A stretch of 12,966 nt of DNA from Dehalococcoidales bacterium. GTDB lineage: Bacteria; Chloroflexota; Dehalococcoidia; Dehalococcoidales; RBG-16-60-22. The notes beneath the pieces were generated by a model. The model was not told the DNA's origin and ran no database searches. It worked only from the letters and a program-made list of their open reading frames with translations. Both the position numbers and the translations under genes were made by a program. Each line of letters begins with the position of its first letter. Position 1 is the stretch's first letter. Shown here in pieces: positions 1-7,491 of this stretch. The stretch is taken from positions 1 to 12,966 of the forward strand of contig JAGLTT010000007.1 in NCBI GenBank assembly GCA_023135135.1, given 5' to 3'.

Positions 1-28
1 GATGTATGTGACCAACATCTCACAAATA

Positions 29-67
29 TTAATCAGATTTTAATATTTGGCTGTTATTCTCTATATA
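29..67 (+). promoter_or_regulatory. Candidate promoter with TTAA-type direct repeats upstream of the small secreted protein
   Basis: TTAATC at 29-34 and TTAATA at 40-45 start exactly 11 bases apart, a spacing typical of OmpR/PhoB-family regulator half-sites. The second repeat is part of TTAATATTT (40-48), which matches TTAACATTT found at the same distance before the regulator gene and the adaptor gene. A possible -10 element, TATATA, lies at 62-67, 16 bases after TTAATA. The repeats are seen directly; the regulator assignment is inferred. Confidence 0.5.
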
Positions 68-96
68 GATAATTAAGAGAAAGGAGGTAACACGAT

Positions 97-615
97 ATGT
101 GGCGAAGCAAGAAATTCCTTTATTCCATGCTGTTAACGGTTGTAGTCCTGGGCGGAATTCTGGGCGGTGTCGCGACGGCCTATGCGGACGATGAAGATAC
201 CAGTCAGCCCCCGGCAGGAGACGTAACCTTTCTGGATAAGGTCGCTGAAATCTACGAAACTAACACGGGTGTCGCCGTCGACTCAGAAGAACTTCAAAAT
301 GCCTTTGACGAGGCCAGAAATGAGCTGGGAATCCAGGCCCGCGACCGGCTACACCAGAGGCTGATAGAGGAAGGCGTGTTATCCCAGGAACAGCTCGATG
401 AACTTGAGCAATGGATGCAGTCCAGGCCTGATTTCCAGACCGAAGAGTTCGAGGAATGGATGGAATCCAGGCCGGATATTGATTTACCGTTTGGCCCGGG
501 TAATGAAGACGGCAGGAAACGATTCGGTAACATGTTCCGCAGCTTCCGTGGATTCGCCAACAGGTTTGGCGGCGGCCCCCACGGCTGGTGCGTGCCGTAT
601 GCTCCGGCAGAGTAA
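97..615 (+). CDS. Small secreted or membrane-anchored protein with helical EEG-QE motif
   Basis: This is a 172-residue protein of unknown function. Residues 1-30 form a signal peptide or N-terminal anchor: a positive start (MWRSKK), a hydrophobic stretch at about 7-28, and a plausible AYA cleavage site before D31. The mature part is acidic and helical, with FLDKVAEIY at 45-53 and LIEEGVLSQEQLDELEQW at 89-106. It then has a repeated unit, QWMQSRPDF (105-113) and EWMESRPDI (120-128), and ends in a Phe/Gly/Arg-rich tail with one Cys. The start is set by the strong AAAGGAGG site just upstream. The architecture resembles small exported helical proteins with the EEG-QE motif that I associate with Dehalococcoidia, although I name no formal family. 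A related motif occurs inside the adaptor protein encoded at 2865-4613. The two-component system and exporter next door, and a shared promoter motif, suggest co-regulation, perhaps as an envelope-stress or substrate-binding partner. Function is not established. Confidence 0.8.
   Translation: MWRSKKFLYSMLLTVVVLGGILGGVATAYADDEDTSQPPAGDVTFLDKVAEIYETNTGVAVDSEELQNAFDEARNELGIQARDRLHQRLIEEGVLSQEQLDELEQWMQSRPDFQTEEFEEWMESRPDIDLPFGPGNEDGRKRFGNMFRSFRGFANRFGGGPHGWCVPYAPAE
409..483 (+). repeat. Imperfect 45-base-period internal duplication in the secreted-protein gene
   Basis: Bases 409-438 and 454-483 match at 22 of 30 positions, including the shared blocks AATGGATG and TCCAGGCC. They encode QWMQSRPDFQ and EWMESRPDID, 15 residues apart. 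Similarity holds at both DNA and protein level, so a small tandem duplication within the coding region is likely. Confidence 0.65.
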
Positions 616-654
616 ACCCTTCAGCTTTTTAAAATAATTACCCATAATTGTTAA

Positions 655-691
655 GGGAGGGGGGAATATCCCCCCTCCCCTTGTATTTTTT
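655..691 (+). terminator. Rho-independent terminator after the small secreted protein gene
   Basis: A perfect 10-bp G/C-rich stem (GGGAGGGGGG at 655-664 pairing with CCCCCCTCCC at 670-679) encloses the 5-base loop AATAT. It is followed by a T-tract at 686-691. It should end transcription of the upstream gene and so isolates the regulator gene, which has its own promoter immediately afterwards. Confidence 0.9.
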
Positions 692-719
692 AACAATTTC
701 TTAACATTTGTGTTATAAC
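690..719 (+). promoter_or_regulatory. Candidate autoregulated promoter of the two-component operon
   Basis: TTAACA at 690-695 and TTAACA at 701-706 are identical hexamers separated by 5 bases (11-base period), as in Pho-box-like sites of OmpR/PhoB regulators. The second continues as TTAACATTT (701-709). TTAACA at 690 can also serve as a -35, with TATAAC at 714-719 as -10 after an 18-base spacer. The site begins inside the terminator T-tract and lies 55-66 bases before the regulator ATG. Autoregulation is inferred. Confidence 0.6.
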
Positions 720-755
720 ATTATATGAAACCTGAAATATTCGGAGGATTTAAAG

Positions 756-1451
756 ATGTCGGGGAAAAAGGTCCTGGTAGTCGATGATGACGTTAAAACG
801 GTAGAACTGGTCAAGCTCTACCTGAACCGTGACGGCTACCGCGTTATCACCGCCTATGATGGAAACGAAGCCCTGAAATTAGCCCGCGAAAACCAGCCGG
901 ACCTGATTGTGCTGGACCTGATGCTGCCCGGCATTAACGGACTCGAGATATGCCGTATCCTCCGGGAAGAATCCGATGTACCCATCATCATGCTTACCGC
1001 CCTGACGACGGACGACGACAGGCTAAAGGGCCTGGACATCGGCGCCGACGACTACGTGACCAAGCCCTTCAGCCCCCGTGAGCTGGCGGCCAGGGTAAGG
1101 GCGGTACTGCGACGACTGCCCGGAGAGCGCGGGCCGGAAAAAATCGAGCATGGTGCGCTTACCGTCAACTTCCTGAAACATGAAGCATTCCGGAACGGGA
1201 AGCCGCTGAACCTTACGCCGATTGAATTTAAAGTGCTGGGAGCCCTCGTTAAAGAGCCGGGGCGCGTGTTCAGCCGGGCGCTGATTATCGAAAAGGCTCT
1301 GGGCCATGATTTTGACGGCTTCGACCGGACTATCGATGTTCATATCCTCAAACTGCGCCGCAAACTGGAGCCGAACCCCCACCGCCCAAAATATATCAAG
1401 ACGGTATACGGAGCCGGTTACAAGCTCATGGAGGCTAGCAGTGATACATAG
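756..1451 (+). CDS. OmpR/PhoB-family response regulator
   Basis: This 231-residue cytoplasmic transcription factor has the full two-domain layout. The N-terminal receiver domain (about 4-118) shows the acidic pocket D10-D11-D12, phosphoacceptor D54 in the VLDLMLPG context, T81 and K103 in the KPF motif. The C-terminal winged-helix domain (about 135-227) has the family-typical LTPIEFKVL, a recognition region around [14 protein letters not shown], and the terminal VYGAGYKL. The length is normal for the family. The start follows CGGAGGA. The last 11 bases overlap the start of the histidine kinase gene, so the two are translationally coupled and almost certainly cognate partners. Paired TTAACA hexamers in its own promoter suggest autoregulation, and a similar motif before the exporter operon and the small secreted protein gene suggests these are targets. 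The signal is unknown. Confidence 0.95.
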   Translation: MSGKKVLVVDDDVKTVELVKLYLNRDGYRVITAYDGNEALKLARENQPDLIVLDLMLPGINGLEICRILREESDVPIIMLTALTTDDDRLKGLDIGADDYVTKPFSPRELAARVRAVLRRLPGERGPEKIEHGALTVNFLKHEAFRNGKPLNLTPIEFKVLGALVKEPGRVFSRALIIEKALGHDFDGFDRTIDVHILKLRRKLEPNPHRPKYIKTVYGAGYKLMEASSDT

Positions 1452-2784
1452 TCTGAACTTTCGTCTCCTGGCCGCTTTCGGTCTCGTAATAATCGTTATT
1501 ATCGGCTCGGTGTTCTTCTTTACCTACCGTACCACCCACGGTGAAATCAGCCGGTTCGGAGAGCGCGTGGAATCGATGCAGGATAAAAGGGTGGAACTGG
1601 AACTGTCCCGTTATTACCAGATGATGAGAACCTGGGATGGCATACAACCCTTTGTCGTCCAGTGGGGTAATCTCTACGGACGCCGGATTATACTGGCCGA
1701 TAACGAAGGTACAGTGGTCGCAGACTCCGAAGAAACCCTTCTGGGCAGTCTCTGTACCGATGCTTCGCCCGGCCAGCCCATGACGCCGATGATGGGAACG
1801 GGCACAATCGGCCTATTACGCATAAGTCACGGAGAATCACCGGATATCAACCGTGCCGCACTGCAAATAACCTACGGGACGATAGGGCGCTTCTTCCTCT
1901 GGGCAGGCCTGCTGGCGGTTGCCATTGCCCTGTTGCTTACTTTTTTCCTGTCCCGCCGTATCCTGGCGCCGGTCAAAGCCCTCGGCGATGCCGCCAGGGA
2001 ATACGGCAAAGGCAACTTTTCCCGCAGAGTCGACTCCAAAGGCAAAGGCGAGGTGGGTGAGCTTGCCCGGTCATTCAACTCCATGGCCGAGAACCTGGAG
2101 CATACCGAGCGTTTGCGGCGAAACATGGTGGCCGATGTCGCCCATGAACTGAGGACTCCCCTGTCCAACCTTACGGGCTACCTGGAAGCAATCGATGACG
2201 GCGTTATTAAGTCGGATAAAAACACCATCCGCTCGCTCAATGAGGAAGCTTCAACGCTATCACGCCTTATCGACGACCTTCACGAACTGAGCCTGGCCGA
2301 TGCGGGTGAATTAAAGCTGGTCACCCGGCCGGAAGATATCTCCAGACTGATTAAGGAAACCGTAACCGCATTACAGTCCAAGGCAGCCGCCAAGGGCTTA
2401 ACGATATCGGCTGACCTGCCGGACGGAATCCCGGAGGTAAAGATAGACTCTCATCGCATCAGGCAGGTCCTGCACAATCTTCTGGTGAACGCGGTGGCTC
2501 ACACCGGTAAGGAAGGACGGATAACGGTAACCGCCCGGCACAGGGAGGATAGGCTATACATCAGCGTTACCGATACCGGCGAGGGCATTCCGGCTGAAGA
2601 CCTGCCGATGATATTCGAGCGATTTTACCGGGTGGACAAGTCCCGCGCCAGAGCTACCGGAGGCACCGGCCTGGGCCTTACCATTGCCAAACGCCTGGTG
2701 GAGGCTCACGGCGGCACGATAGATGCCGAGAGCCAGCCGGGGCAGGGAAGCACCTTTACCTTTACACTCCCTGTTTCAATATAA
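1441..2784 (+). CDS. Membrane sensor histidine kinase
   Basis: This is a 447-residue transmembrane kinase partner of the preceding regulator. I place the start at GTG 1441, with GGAGG at 1430-1434 six bases upstream; an upstream in-frame ATG would run far into the regulator gene and add residues unlike a kinase. Layout: TM1 (about 8-30), an extracytoplasmic sensor region of about 115 residues with no recognisable named domain, TM2 (about 150-172) and a HAMP linker (about 172-225). The dimerisation/phosphoacceptor domain has H235 in [11 protein letters not shown]. The C-terminal ATPase domain has the N box ([10 protein letters not shown]), G1 box (DTGEGIP), F box ([11 protein letters not shown]) and G2 box ([13 protein letters not shown]). 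All catalytic motifs are intact. It resembles BaeS/PhoR-type kinases. With the adjacent exporter it probably senses an envelope-active compound or stress; the ligand cannot be read from sequence. Confidence 0.95.
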   Translation: MIHSLNFRLLAAFGLVIIVIIGSVFFFTYRTTHGEISRFGERVESMQDKRVELELSRYYQMMRTWDGIQPFVVQWGNLYGRRIILADNEGTVVADSEETLLGSLCTDASPGQPMTPMMGTGTIGLLRISHGESPDINRAALQITYGTIGRFFLWAGLLAVAIALLLTFFLSRRILAPVKALGDAAREYGKGNFSRRVDSKGKGEVGELARSFNSMAENLEHTERLRRNMVADVAHELRTPLSNLTGYLEAIDDGVIKSDKNTIRSLNEEASTLSRLIDDLHELSLADAGELKLVTRPEDISRLIKETVTALQSKAAAKGLTISADLPDGIPEVKIDSHRIRQVLHNLLVNAVAHTGKEGRITVTARHREDRLYISVTDTGEGIPAEDLPMIFERFYRVDKSRARATGGTGLGLTIAKRLVEAHGGTIDAESQPGQGSTFTFTLPVSI

Positions 2785-2792
2785 TACGATTA

Positions 2793-2813
2793 TTAAATAT
2801 TTATTTAACATTT
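2793..2813 (+). promoter_or_regulatory. Candidate response-regulator box upstream of the exporter operon
   Basis: TTAAAT at 2793-2798 and TTAACA at 2805-2810 start 12 bases apart, and the second extends to TTAACATTT (2805-2813), identical to the 9-mer in the regulator promoter. It lies 60 bases before the adaptor ATG. No convincing -35/-10 pair is visible downstream, as would be expected of a promoter needing an activator. Regulatory linkage to the upstream two-component system is inferred. Confidence 0.5.
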
Positions 2814-2864
2814 ATCCGATATGGTATTAAGCGACAATAATGAAGAAAAACGCAGGAGAATAAA

Positions 2865-4613
2865 ATGAAAGTCTTCAAGATACTACTGTCTATTACTATT
2901 CTGGGTGCGGTACTGGGTGGCCTGTTCGGCTGCAGCGCACCATCGGACGAAGAAACACCCGGGAACCAGATAGCCTCCGTGATAAGGGGCGACCTTTTAC
3001 TGGATATCACGGCAGCCGGCAATCTGGCCCTGTCACTCACCGAAGACCTGGCCGTTGACCTCTTCTATGGTCAATCGGGAACAGCAGGAACAAAAGGCAC
3101 GATTGGTGAGGTCCTGGTGGAAGAGGGAGATACCGTAACAGAAGGTCAGGTGCTGGTCACGGTAGATGCCGACGAATGGCAGGAACAACTGAGCGCCCTG
3201 GAAGACTGGGTGACCACCAAGGAACGAGCGCTGGTCCAGGCACAGATTAACCTGAAAACCGCCGAGCAAAACCTGAAAAACGCGCAGGACAATATGGCTG
3301 CCAAGGAACTGGCGGTGCTTAACGTCCAGATAAGCCTGGATCAGGCAGTAAGTAATCTGGCGGCGGGCATTCCCGCCGTCGATTATCAGGGAGCCCTGGG
3401 CGAGTTGAGGAAAGCCCAGACCTGGTATACATATGTCATGACCGGGCTCTTACAATCCGGCGCTCTAGGGGCGGATGACTTCCTCCTGACCATGGAACAG
3501 GCGGAGGAAAGACTGACTGTAGCACAGACCGCTTACGATAATATTTTAAGCGGTTATGACAGCCGGGAAATCGCCATCAAGAAAAAACAGATAGAGTCAG
3601 CCGAGTTATCGCTGGCCAACGCTGAAGAAGACCTTGCCGATGTCACCCAGGACGTGTCTCTGAAGGAGCTGAGTCTTACGCTGACTCAGGGTAACCTGCA
3701 GGATGCCGAGAAGGCTCTGGAAGATGCCCGCGAAGACGTGGCGGACGCGCAGAGCAAAAGCCCGGAAATAGTGGCACCGTTCGATGGTTTCGTCACCCTG
3801 GTCAACGTGGCCGGCGGTGATGAAGTACTCACGGGGACGGTAACCGTCCAGCTGGCCGACCCCGATAAATTTGAGGCCGATATCCTCGTCAGCGAGATGG
3901 ATATACTTCAGGTGAAACTCGGCGGCGATGCAACGGTACAGGCAGACGCCCTGCCGGGGATAATCCTCCCGGCCAGGGTAACCCATATCTCACCCACCGC
4001 CACCATACAATCGGGTGTGGTGAATTATGCCGTCAGGGTTGAACTGGAGTCGCTGGAATCGATGGCGCAGGAACAGCAGGAAATGAAACAGCAGATGATG
4101 ACCAACATCGCCGAAGGAGAACTGCCACCATTCCTGCAAATGGCAGTTGACGAAGGCAGAATGACCCAGGAAGAAGCCGAGGAACTTCTCGAACAGGGGC
4201 CACCGGAAGGTTTCGCACCGCCGGAGGGCTTTGAGATGCCTGAGGGGATGGAATTTCCCGGTGCATCCGGCAGCCAGGCGCAATCACAACTGCCGGCAAT
4301 GGTAATGACAGACTTACAGCTTAGAGAAGGCCTGACCGTTACTGTAAGCATAATCGTGGCTGAAAGGACAGACGTATTGCTGGTGCCTAACGCCGCCGTT
4401 ATCCAGGAAGGATTACAGGGCTACGTGGAGGTTGTTATTAACGAGGAGGAGAGCGAAAAGCGCGCCGTGCAGACCGGCATCAGCGACTGGCAATACACCG
4501 AGATTATTGACGGGCTTACCGAAGGCGAGCAGGTCATCGTACAGTTGAATACCGGTATGTTTTCGTCAGAAGAGGAGCGAGGCGGCATGATGTTCTTCGG
4601 CAGGCCGCGCTAG
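2865..4613 (+). CDS. MacA/HlyD-type lipoprotein adaptor (membrane fusion protein) of an ABC exporter
   Basis: This 582-residue adaptor probably links the FtsX-type permease to an extracytoplasmic conduit or substrate site. The N-terminus is a lipoprotein signal (positive start, hydrophobic 5-22, LFGC with C23 as the lipidation site), so the protein is membrane-anchored outside the cytoplasm. A lipoyl-like half-motif (GEVLVEEGDTVTEGQVL, about 79-95) is followed by a long coiled-coil hairpin (about 105-300). The returning half-motif IVAPFDGFVT and beta-barrel strands come next. An unusual insertion of about 80 residues (about 397-475) interrupts the barrel. It is Gln/Met/Glu-rich, holds AVDEGRMTQEEAEELLEQG (427-445), and then PEG-type hexapeptide repeats (447-464). 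The C-terminal membrane-proximal region (VLLVPNAAVIQEG) is normal. An AGGAG site precedes the ATG. It is followed after 16 bases by the ATPase gene. Absence of a TolC-type gene and the lipid anchor suit a single-membrane cell. The substrate is unknown. Confidence 0.9.
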   Translation: MKVFKILLSITILGAVLGGLFGCSAPSDEETPGNQIASVIRGDLLLDITAAGNLALSLTEDLAVDLFYGQSGTAGTKGTIGEVLVEEGDTVTEGQVLVTVDADEWQEQLSALEDWVTTKERALVQAQINLKTAEQNLKNAQDNMAAKELAVLNVQISLDQAVSNLAAGIPAVDYQGALGELRKAQTWYTYVMTGLLQSGALGADDFLLTMEQAEERLTVAQTAYDNILSGYDSREIAIKKKQIESAELSLANAEEDLADVTQDVSLKELSLTLTQGNLQDAEKALEDAREDVADAQSKSPEIVAPFDGFVTLVNVAGGDEVLTGTVTVQLADPDKFEADILVSEMDILQVKLGGDATVQADALPGIILPARVTHISPTATIQSGVVNYAVRVELESLESMAQEQQEMKQQMMTNIAEGELPPFLQMAVDEGRMTQEEAEELLEQGPPEGFAPPEGFEMPEGMEFPGASGSQAQSQLPAMVMTDLQLREGLTVTVSIIVAERTDVLLVPNAAVIQEGLQGYVEVVINEEESEKRAVQTGISDWQYTEIIDGLTEGEQVIVQLNTGMFSSEEERGGMMFFGRPR

Positions 4614-4629
4614 GCGAGGAATTACACCT

Positions 4630-5298
4630 ATGATAAAACTGGAAAACATCACCAAAACATACCCGATGGGTAAAAGGGAGCTGACCGTCCTCAGTGGGAT
4701 AAATCTCCACATCAAGCAGGGCGAGTTGGTAGCTATTATGGGGCCTTCCGGGTCGGGCAAGTCCACGATGCTCAACCTGATAGGCTGCCTGGACAAGCCT
4801 ACATCCGGCAATTACTACCTGGAAGATAAAGAGGTCAGCCGCTTGAGCGGCGGCGAACTGGCGCAGGTCAGGGGGAAGAAGATTGGCTTTATCTTCCAGA
4901 CATTCAACCTGCTGCCGCGTCTCTCGGCGCTGGCCAACGTGGAACTCGGCATGAGATATGTCGGCGGCAGCGACCGTAAAAAAGCTACGGAAGCGCTGGT
5001 AAGGGTAGGACTGGAGGAACGCGCTAATCACCGTCCCACCGAGCTTTCGGGAGGCGAGCAGCAGAGAGTCGCCATTGCCCGGGCGCTGGTAAAAAACCCG
5101 CCTCTGCTCCTCGCCGACGAACCTACCGGCAACCTGGATAGTAAATCCGGCGAAGGGATAATATCAATGCTGACCTCACTTCACGCCGAGCAGGGTATTA
5201 CTGTGATAATGATTACGCATGATGCCAATATCGCCCATCACTGCCAACGCATTATCCACCTTAAAGACGGCGAGATAGTCACGGAGGAAACCGCATGA
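4630..5298 (+). CDS. ABC transporter ATPase, MacB/LolD type
   Basis: This 222-residue cytoplasmic nucleotide-binding subunit drives the FtsX-type exporter. All motifs are intact: Walker [10 protein letters not shown] (38-46), the Q-loop region IFQTFNLLP, the signature LSGGEQQ (139-145), Walker [14 protein letters not shown] with D163 and catalytic E164, and the H-loop in MITHD. The length and the short C-terminus are standard for the MacB/LolD/YknY group. A GCGAGGA site lies about 9 bases before the ATG. The stop overlaps the permease start by four bases (ATGA at 5295-5298), so the two subunits are translationally coupled. As in YknXYZ-type systems of Gram-positive bacteria, the ATPase and permease are separate genes rather than the fused form of enterobacterial MacB. 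Confidence 0.95.
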   Translation: MIKLENITKTYPMGKRELTVLSGINLHIKQGELVAIMGPSGSGKSTMLNLIGCLDKPTSGNYYLEDKEVSRLSGGELAQVRGKKIGFIFQTFNLLPRLSALANVELGMRYVGGSDRKKATEALVRVGLEERANHRPTELSGGEQQRVAIARALVKNPPLLLADEPTGNLDSKSGEGIISMLTSLHAEQGITVIMITHDANIAHHCQRIIHLKDGEIVTEETA

Positions 5299-6521
5299 GG
5301 AAATGGCTTGACCCCATAACCACTGCCTGGAACGGCGTTATCACCCACAAGTTGCGCAGCTTCTTAACCATGCTGGGTATCGTCATCGGCGTTGGCGCCG
5401 TGATTACGCTCATGTCTGTTGGCCGTGGTGCGGAGGAGCAGATTCTTACCAACATACAGAGTCTCGGCTCAAACCTGATTACCGTCCGCCCCGGTGCGTT
5501 CACCTTCGGCGGCGTCAGGGGCGGCGTGTCACAAACACTGACAATAGAGGACTCACAGGCAATAGCAGGGCAGGTTCCCAATATAGCCGCCATAGCCCCT
5601 TCCTATACGAGCAGCCTGCAACTGGTGTACGGTGACAGCAACACGGACTCTCAGGTCACCGGCACCACCCCGGAATATATGGCAGTCAACAACCTGGAGA
5701 CTGCCGGCGGTAGTTTTTTCTCGTATGATGATTATCAGCGTAGCAATAAGGTAGTCGTACTCGGTACTAACGTCGCCGATACTCTCTTCGGCGATACCAA
5801 CCCCATCGGTCAGCAGATACGGATGGGTACGATTATCGTACGCGTTATCGGCGTCCTGGAAAGCAAGGGGTTCATGTTCGGCTCGCCGGATGATGCTGTC
5901 TATATCCCTCTGACCGCCATGCAACAGACGGTTGCCCAGCCGCGGACACCCCAGGGGGGCCGTATCGTTTCCGCCATATCTCTGACCGTAAGCGATGAAT
6001 CGCACACACAGAGCGTCATCGATTCTATCACCAGCCTGCTCCGCACTCAGCACCATCTGACCGCCATGGCCGAGGATGACTTTAATATCATGTCCACCGA
6101 GGAAATAGCCGCCACCTTCTCGGAGGCTATGGGCACGATGACTCTTCTCCTGGGAGCCATCGCCGCTATTTCCCTGCTGGTGGGAGGCATCGGCGTGATG
6201 AACATCATGCTGGTCTCGGTGCTGGAAAGGACCCGGGAGATAGGTATCCGCAAGGCGCTGGGCGCCCGGGAGCGGGATATCTGGGGCCAGTTTCTAATCG
6301 AAGCGGCATTCCTGTCATTTGCCGGTGGCATCATCGGGGTTGTTGGGGGGTGGGGAATATCGTTCTTAATCGATAGCATGGGGATAATGACGACCCTGAT
6401 AACCCCGGATATCGTTATCCTGGCCGTTTCGGTATCGGTCGGCATCGGCCTGTTCTTCGGCTTTTATCCCGCCTGGAACGCCTCCCGCCTCAATCCCATC
6501 GACGCTCTCAGGTCGGAATAA
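5295..6521 (+). CDS. FtsX/MacB-family permease of ABC exporter
   Basis: This 408-residue inner-membrane subunit has the typical four-helix MacB layout. One N-terminal transmembrane helix (about 22-42, after the family-typical KLRSFLTMLGIVIGV) is followed by an extracytoplasmic MacB core domain (about 43-270). The C-terminal FtsX domain has three helices, about 279-304, 330-352 and 368-392. The conserved motifs between helices, LERTREIGIRKALGA and the terminal PAWNASRLNPIDALR, are present. Such permeases do not move substrates through a classic channel but work as mechanotransmitters that use ATP hydrolysis to push extracytoplasmic substrates or activate partners. Coupled with the ATPase by a 4-base overlap; last gene of the exporter operon. 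No clear terminator follows. Substrate is unknown; peptide, lipid or antibiotic export are all possible. Confidence 0.93.
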   Translation: MRKWLDPITTAWNGVITHKLRSFLTMLGIVIGVGAVITLMSVGRGAEEQILTNIQSLGSNLITVRPGAFTFGGVRGGVSQTLTIEDSQAIAGQVPNIAAIAPSYTSSLQLVYGDSNTDSQVTGTTPEYMAVNNLETAGGSFFSYDDYQRSNKVVVLGTNVADTLFGDTNPIGQQIRMGTIIVRVIGVLESKGFMFGSPDDAVYIPLTAMQQTVAQPRTPQGGRIVSAISLTVSDESHTQSVIDSITSLLRTQHHLTAMAEDDFNIMSTEEIAATFSEAMGTMTLLLGAIAAISLLVGGIGVMNIMLVSVLERTREIGIRKALGARERDIWGQFLIEAAFLSFAGGIIGVVGGWGISFLIDSMGIMTTLITPDIVILAVSVSVGIGLFFGFYPAWNASRLNPIDALRSE

Positions 6522-6584
6522 AATAAACCCTCAACGCGGCGGCATTGCCCCCTGCACCCGCTTTTCAGCCGGCGGGATTGTGTC

Positions 6585-6614
6585 TTGCAAAAAGAACGCC
6601 TTAGCATTCATAAT
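6585..6614 (+). promoter_or_regulatory. Candidate sigma-70-type promoter for the DUF169 gene
   Basis: TTGCAA at 6585-6590 and CATAAT at 6609-6614 are separated by 18 bases. The -10 matches the consensus at five of six positions and the -35 at four. It sits in the 129-base gap between the permease and the DUF169 gene, about 37 bases before its ATG. The rest of this gap shows only a weak 5-bp hairpin (6557-6576) with no T-tract. Confidence 0.45.
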
Positions 6615-6650
6615 GTAGCTGCCGATAACGAACGTAAGGGGGAATATTGC

Positions 6651-7394
6651 ATGACAACTGTGAAAGAATTTAATAAATTTGGGGAAGAACTGGAGGGACT
6701 GCTCGGACTGCAGACATCTCCTGTTGCCGTAAAGATGCTGGAGAAGGAAGAAGATATCCCGGAAGGAGCCATCCGTCCGAAAAAAGACCGCGGCTATCAC
6801 CTTGCCCAGTGCCAGGCTTTCGCCCTGTCGCGTCGGGATAGAGCCACGGTAGCCATGCTCAAAGAAGACAACTGGTGTCCGGGCGCCGTGATATCCTACG
6901 GACTGGTGCCGAAGCCGGATAATCCTTCTGCCAGTGGCCAGAACCCGTACGTTTGCTTCGATTACGGGAAGTATATCGGCATCCTTACCGCCCCGCTACG
7001 GACGGCCGCCTTCGAGCCGGATGCCGTCATTATCTATTGTGATACCAATCAACTCCGAATTATCCTGCTTTCGCTGAAAATGGAAGATAGGTCACTGGTA
7101 AAATCAAACTTCTTCCCTTTCTCCTGCTCCAATTCCGTTGTGCCCGTGATGCTGAACAGCGAGTACTGGATAAACCTGCCCGACCCCGGCGAATACGAAC
7201 GGGCGCTGACCACCGCGGGAGAAATGATGTTCTCCGTGCCCGGGGAAAAACTGGCCGAAGTGACAGAAAATCTCCGGCAGTTTGATAAAAATGAATCCGG
7301 GTTTGCCCACGGACAGATGATGATGAGACCGGATTTCCCCCAGCCGGACCTTTACAAGAGGGTGTTCGAAGGCTGGGGCATGGACCACGAATAG
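6651..7394 (+). CDS. DUF169 family protein
   Basis: This 247-residue soluble protein has no signal peptide and belongs to DUF169 (PF02596), a family common in anaerobic bacteria and archaea with no settled biochemical role. Family features visible are the N-terminal LLGLQTSPVAVKML, HLAQCQAF with C54, NWCPGA with C76, NPYVCFDYGKYIG with C102, a later SFSCSNSVV region, and a C-terminal QFDKNESGFAHGQMM-type ending. The conserved cysteines suggest redox or metal/Fe-S binding, but this is inference. I chose ATG 6651 because AAGGGGGAA ends about 8 bases upstream and because the family N-terminus begins here; a TTG at 6585 would add 22 unrelated residues. It stands between two operons, with its own candidate promoter. 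It may be functionally tied to the metal cluster downstream. Confidence 0.88.
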   Translation: MTTVKEFNKFGEELEGLLGLQTSPVAVKMLEKEEDIPEGAIRPKKDRGYHLAQCQAFALSRRDRATVAMLKEDNWCPGAVISYGLVPKPDNPSASGQNPYVCFDYGKYIGILTAPLRTAAFEPDAVIIYCDTNQLRIILLSLKMEDRSLVKSNFFPFSCSNSVVPVMLNSEYWINLPDPGEYERALTTAGEMMFSVPGEKLAEVTENLRQFDKNESGFAHGQMMMRPDFPQPDLYKRVFEGWGMDHE

Positions 7395-7402
7395 CCGCCG
7401 GT

Positions 7403-7446
7403 TTCACTAAAAAACTATTGCATTTTTATAATGCGTATGTTATCAT
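7403..7446 (+). promoter_or_regulatory. Overlapping candidate promoters of the DUF134-led operon
   Basis: Two sigma-70-like options exist. The first is TTCACT (7403-7408), an 18-base spacer and a perfect TATAAT at 7427-7432. The second is TTGCAT (7418-7423), a 17-base spacer and TATCAT at 7441-7446. Either puts the transcription start at about 7439-7453, at or just before the palindromic operator. Imperfect direct copies ATAATGCGTAT (7428-7438) and ATAATGCATAT (7466-7476) flank this region. Confidence 0.6.
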
Positions 7447-7448
7447 AA

Positions 7449-7470
7449 ATTATGAGCATATGCTCATAAT
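7449..7470 (+). promoter_or_regulatory. Perfect 22-bp palindromic operator before the DUF134 gene
   Basis: The half ATTATGAGCAT (7449-7459) is followed directly by its exact reverse complement ATGCTCATAAT (7460-7470), with no spacer. The site lies between the candidate -10 elements and the DUF134 start codon, 21 bases before the ATG. That is a classic position for a repressor that blocks initiation or early elongation. A looser outer inverted pair, GTTATCAT (7439-7446) and ATGATAAC (7481-7488), surrounds it. Binding by the DUF134 protein itself is inferred from adjacency. Confidence 0.75.
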
Positions 7471-7491
7471 GCATATAAGGATGATAACAAA

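Noticed and set aside
655..679. G-quadruplex in the G-rich run
   Set aside because: It has two separated G-runs rather than four clear G-tracts and pairs perfectly with the adjacent C-run, so a terminator hairpin explains it.
1306..1440. Longer histidine kinase start at ATG 1306
   Set aside because: It would overlap the regulator gene by 146 bases and add 45 residues unlike a kinase N-terminus; GTG 1441 has GGAGG at an ideal distance.
4534..5031. Long antisense reading frame opposite the adaptor end and ABC ATPase
   Set aside because: It is a shadow of the clearly real ATPase gene and has no recognisable motifs; the same holds for the other minus-strand frames, including those opposite the Mrp-type gene.
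6557..6576. Hairpin after the permease as a terminator
   Set aside because: The stem is only 5 bp (CCCGC/GCGGG) with a 10-base loop and no T-tract.
6585..6650. TTG start at 6585 for the DUF169 protein
   Set aside because: No good ribosome site, and the family N-terminus begins near ATG 6651, which has AAGGGGG upstream. The TTG more likely belongs to a promoter -35.
7439..7491. Molybdenum-cofactor riboswitch before the DUF134 gene
   Set aside because: The leader is only about 40-50 bases, too short for the known aptamer, and the palindrome reads better as a DNA operator.
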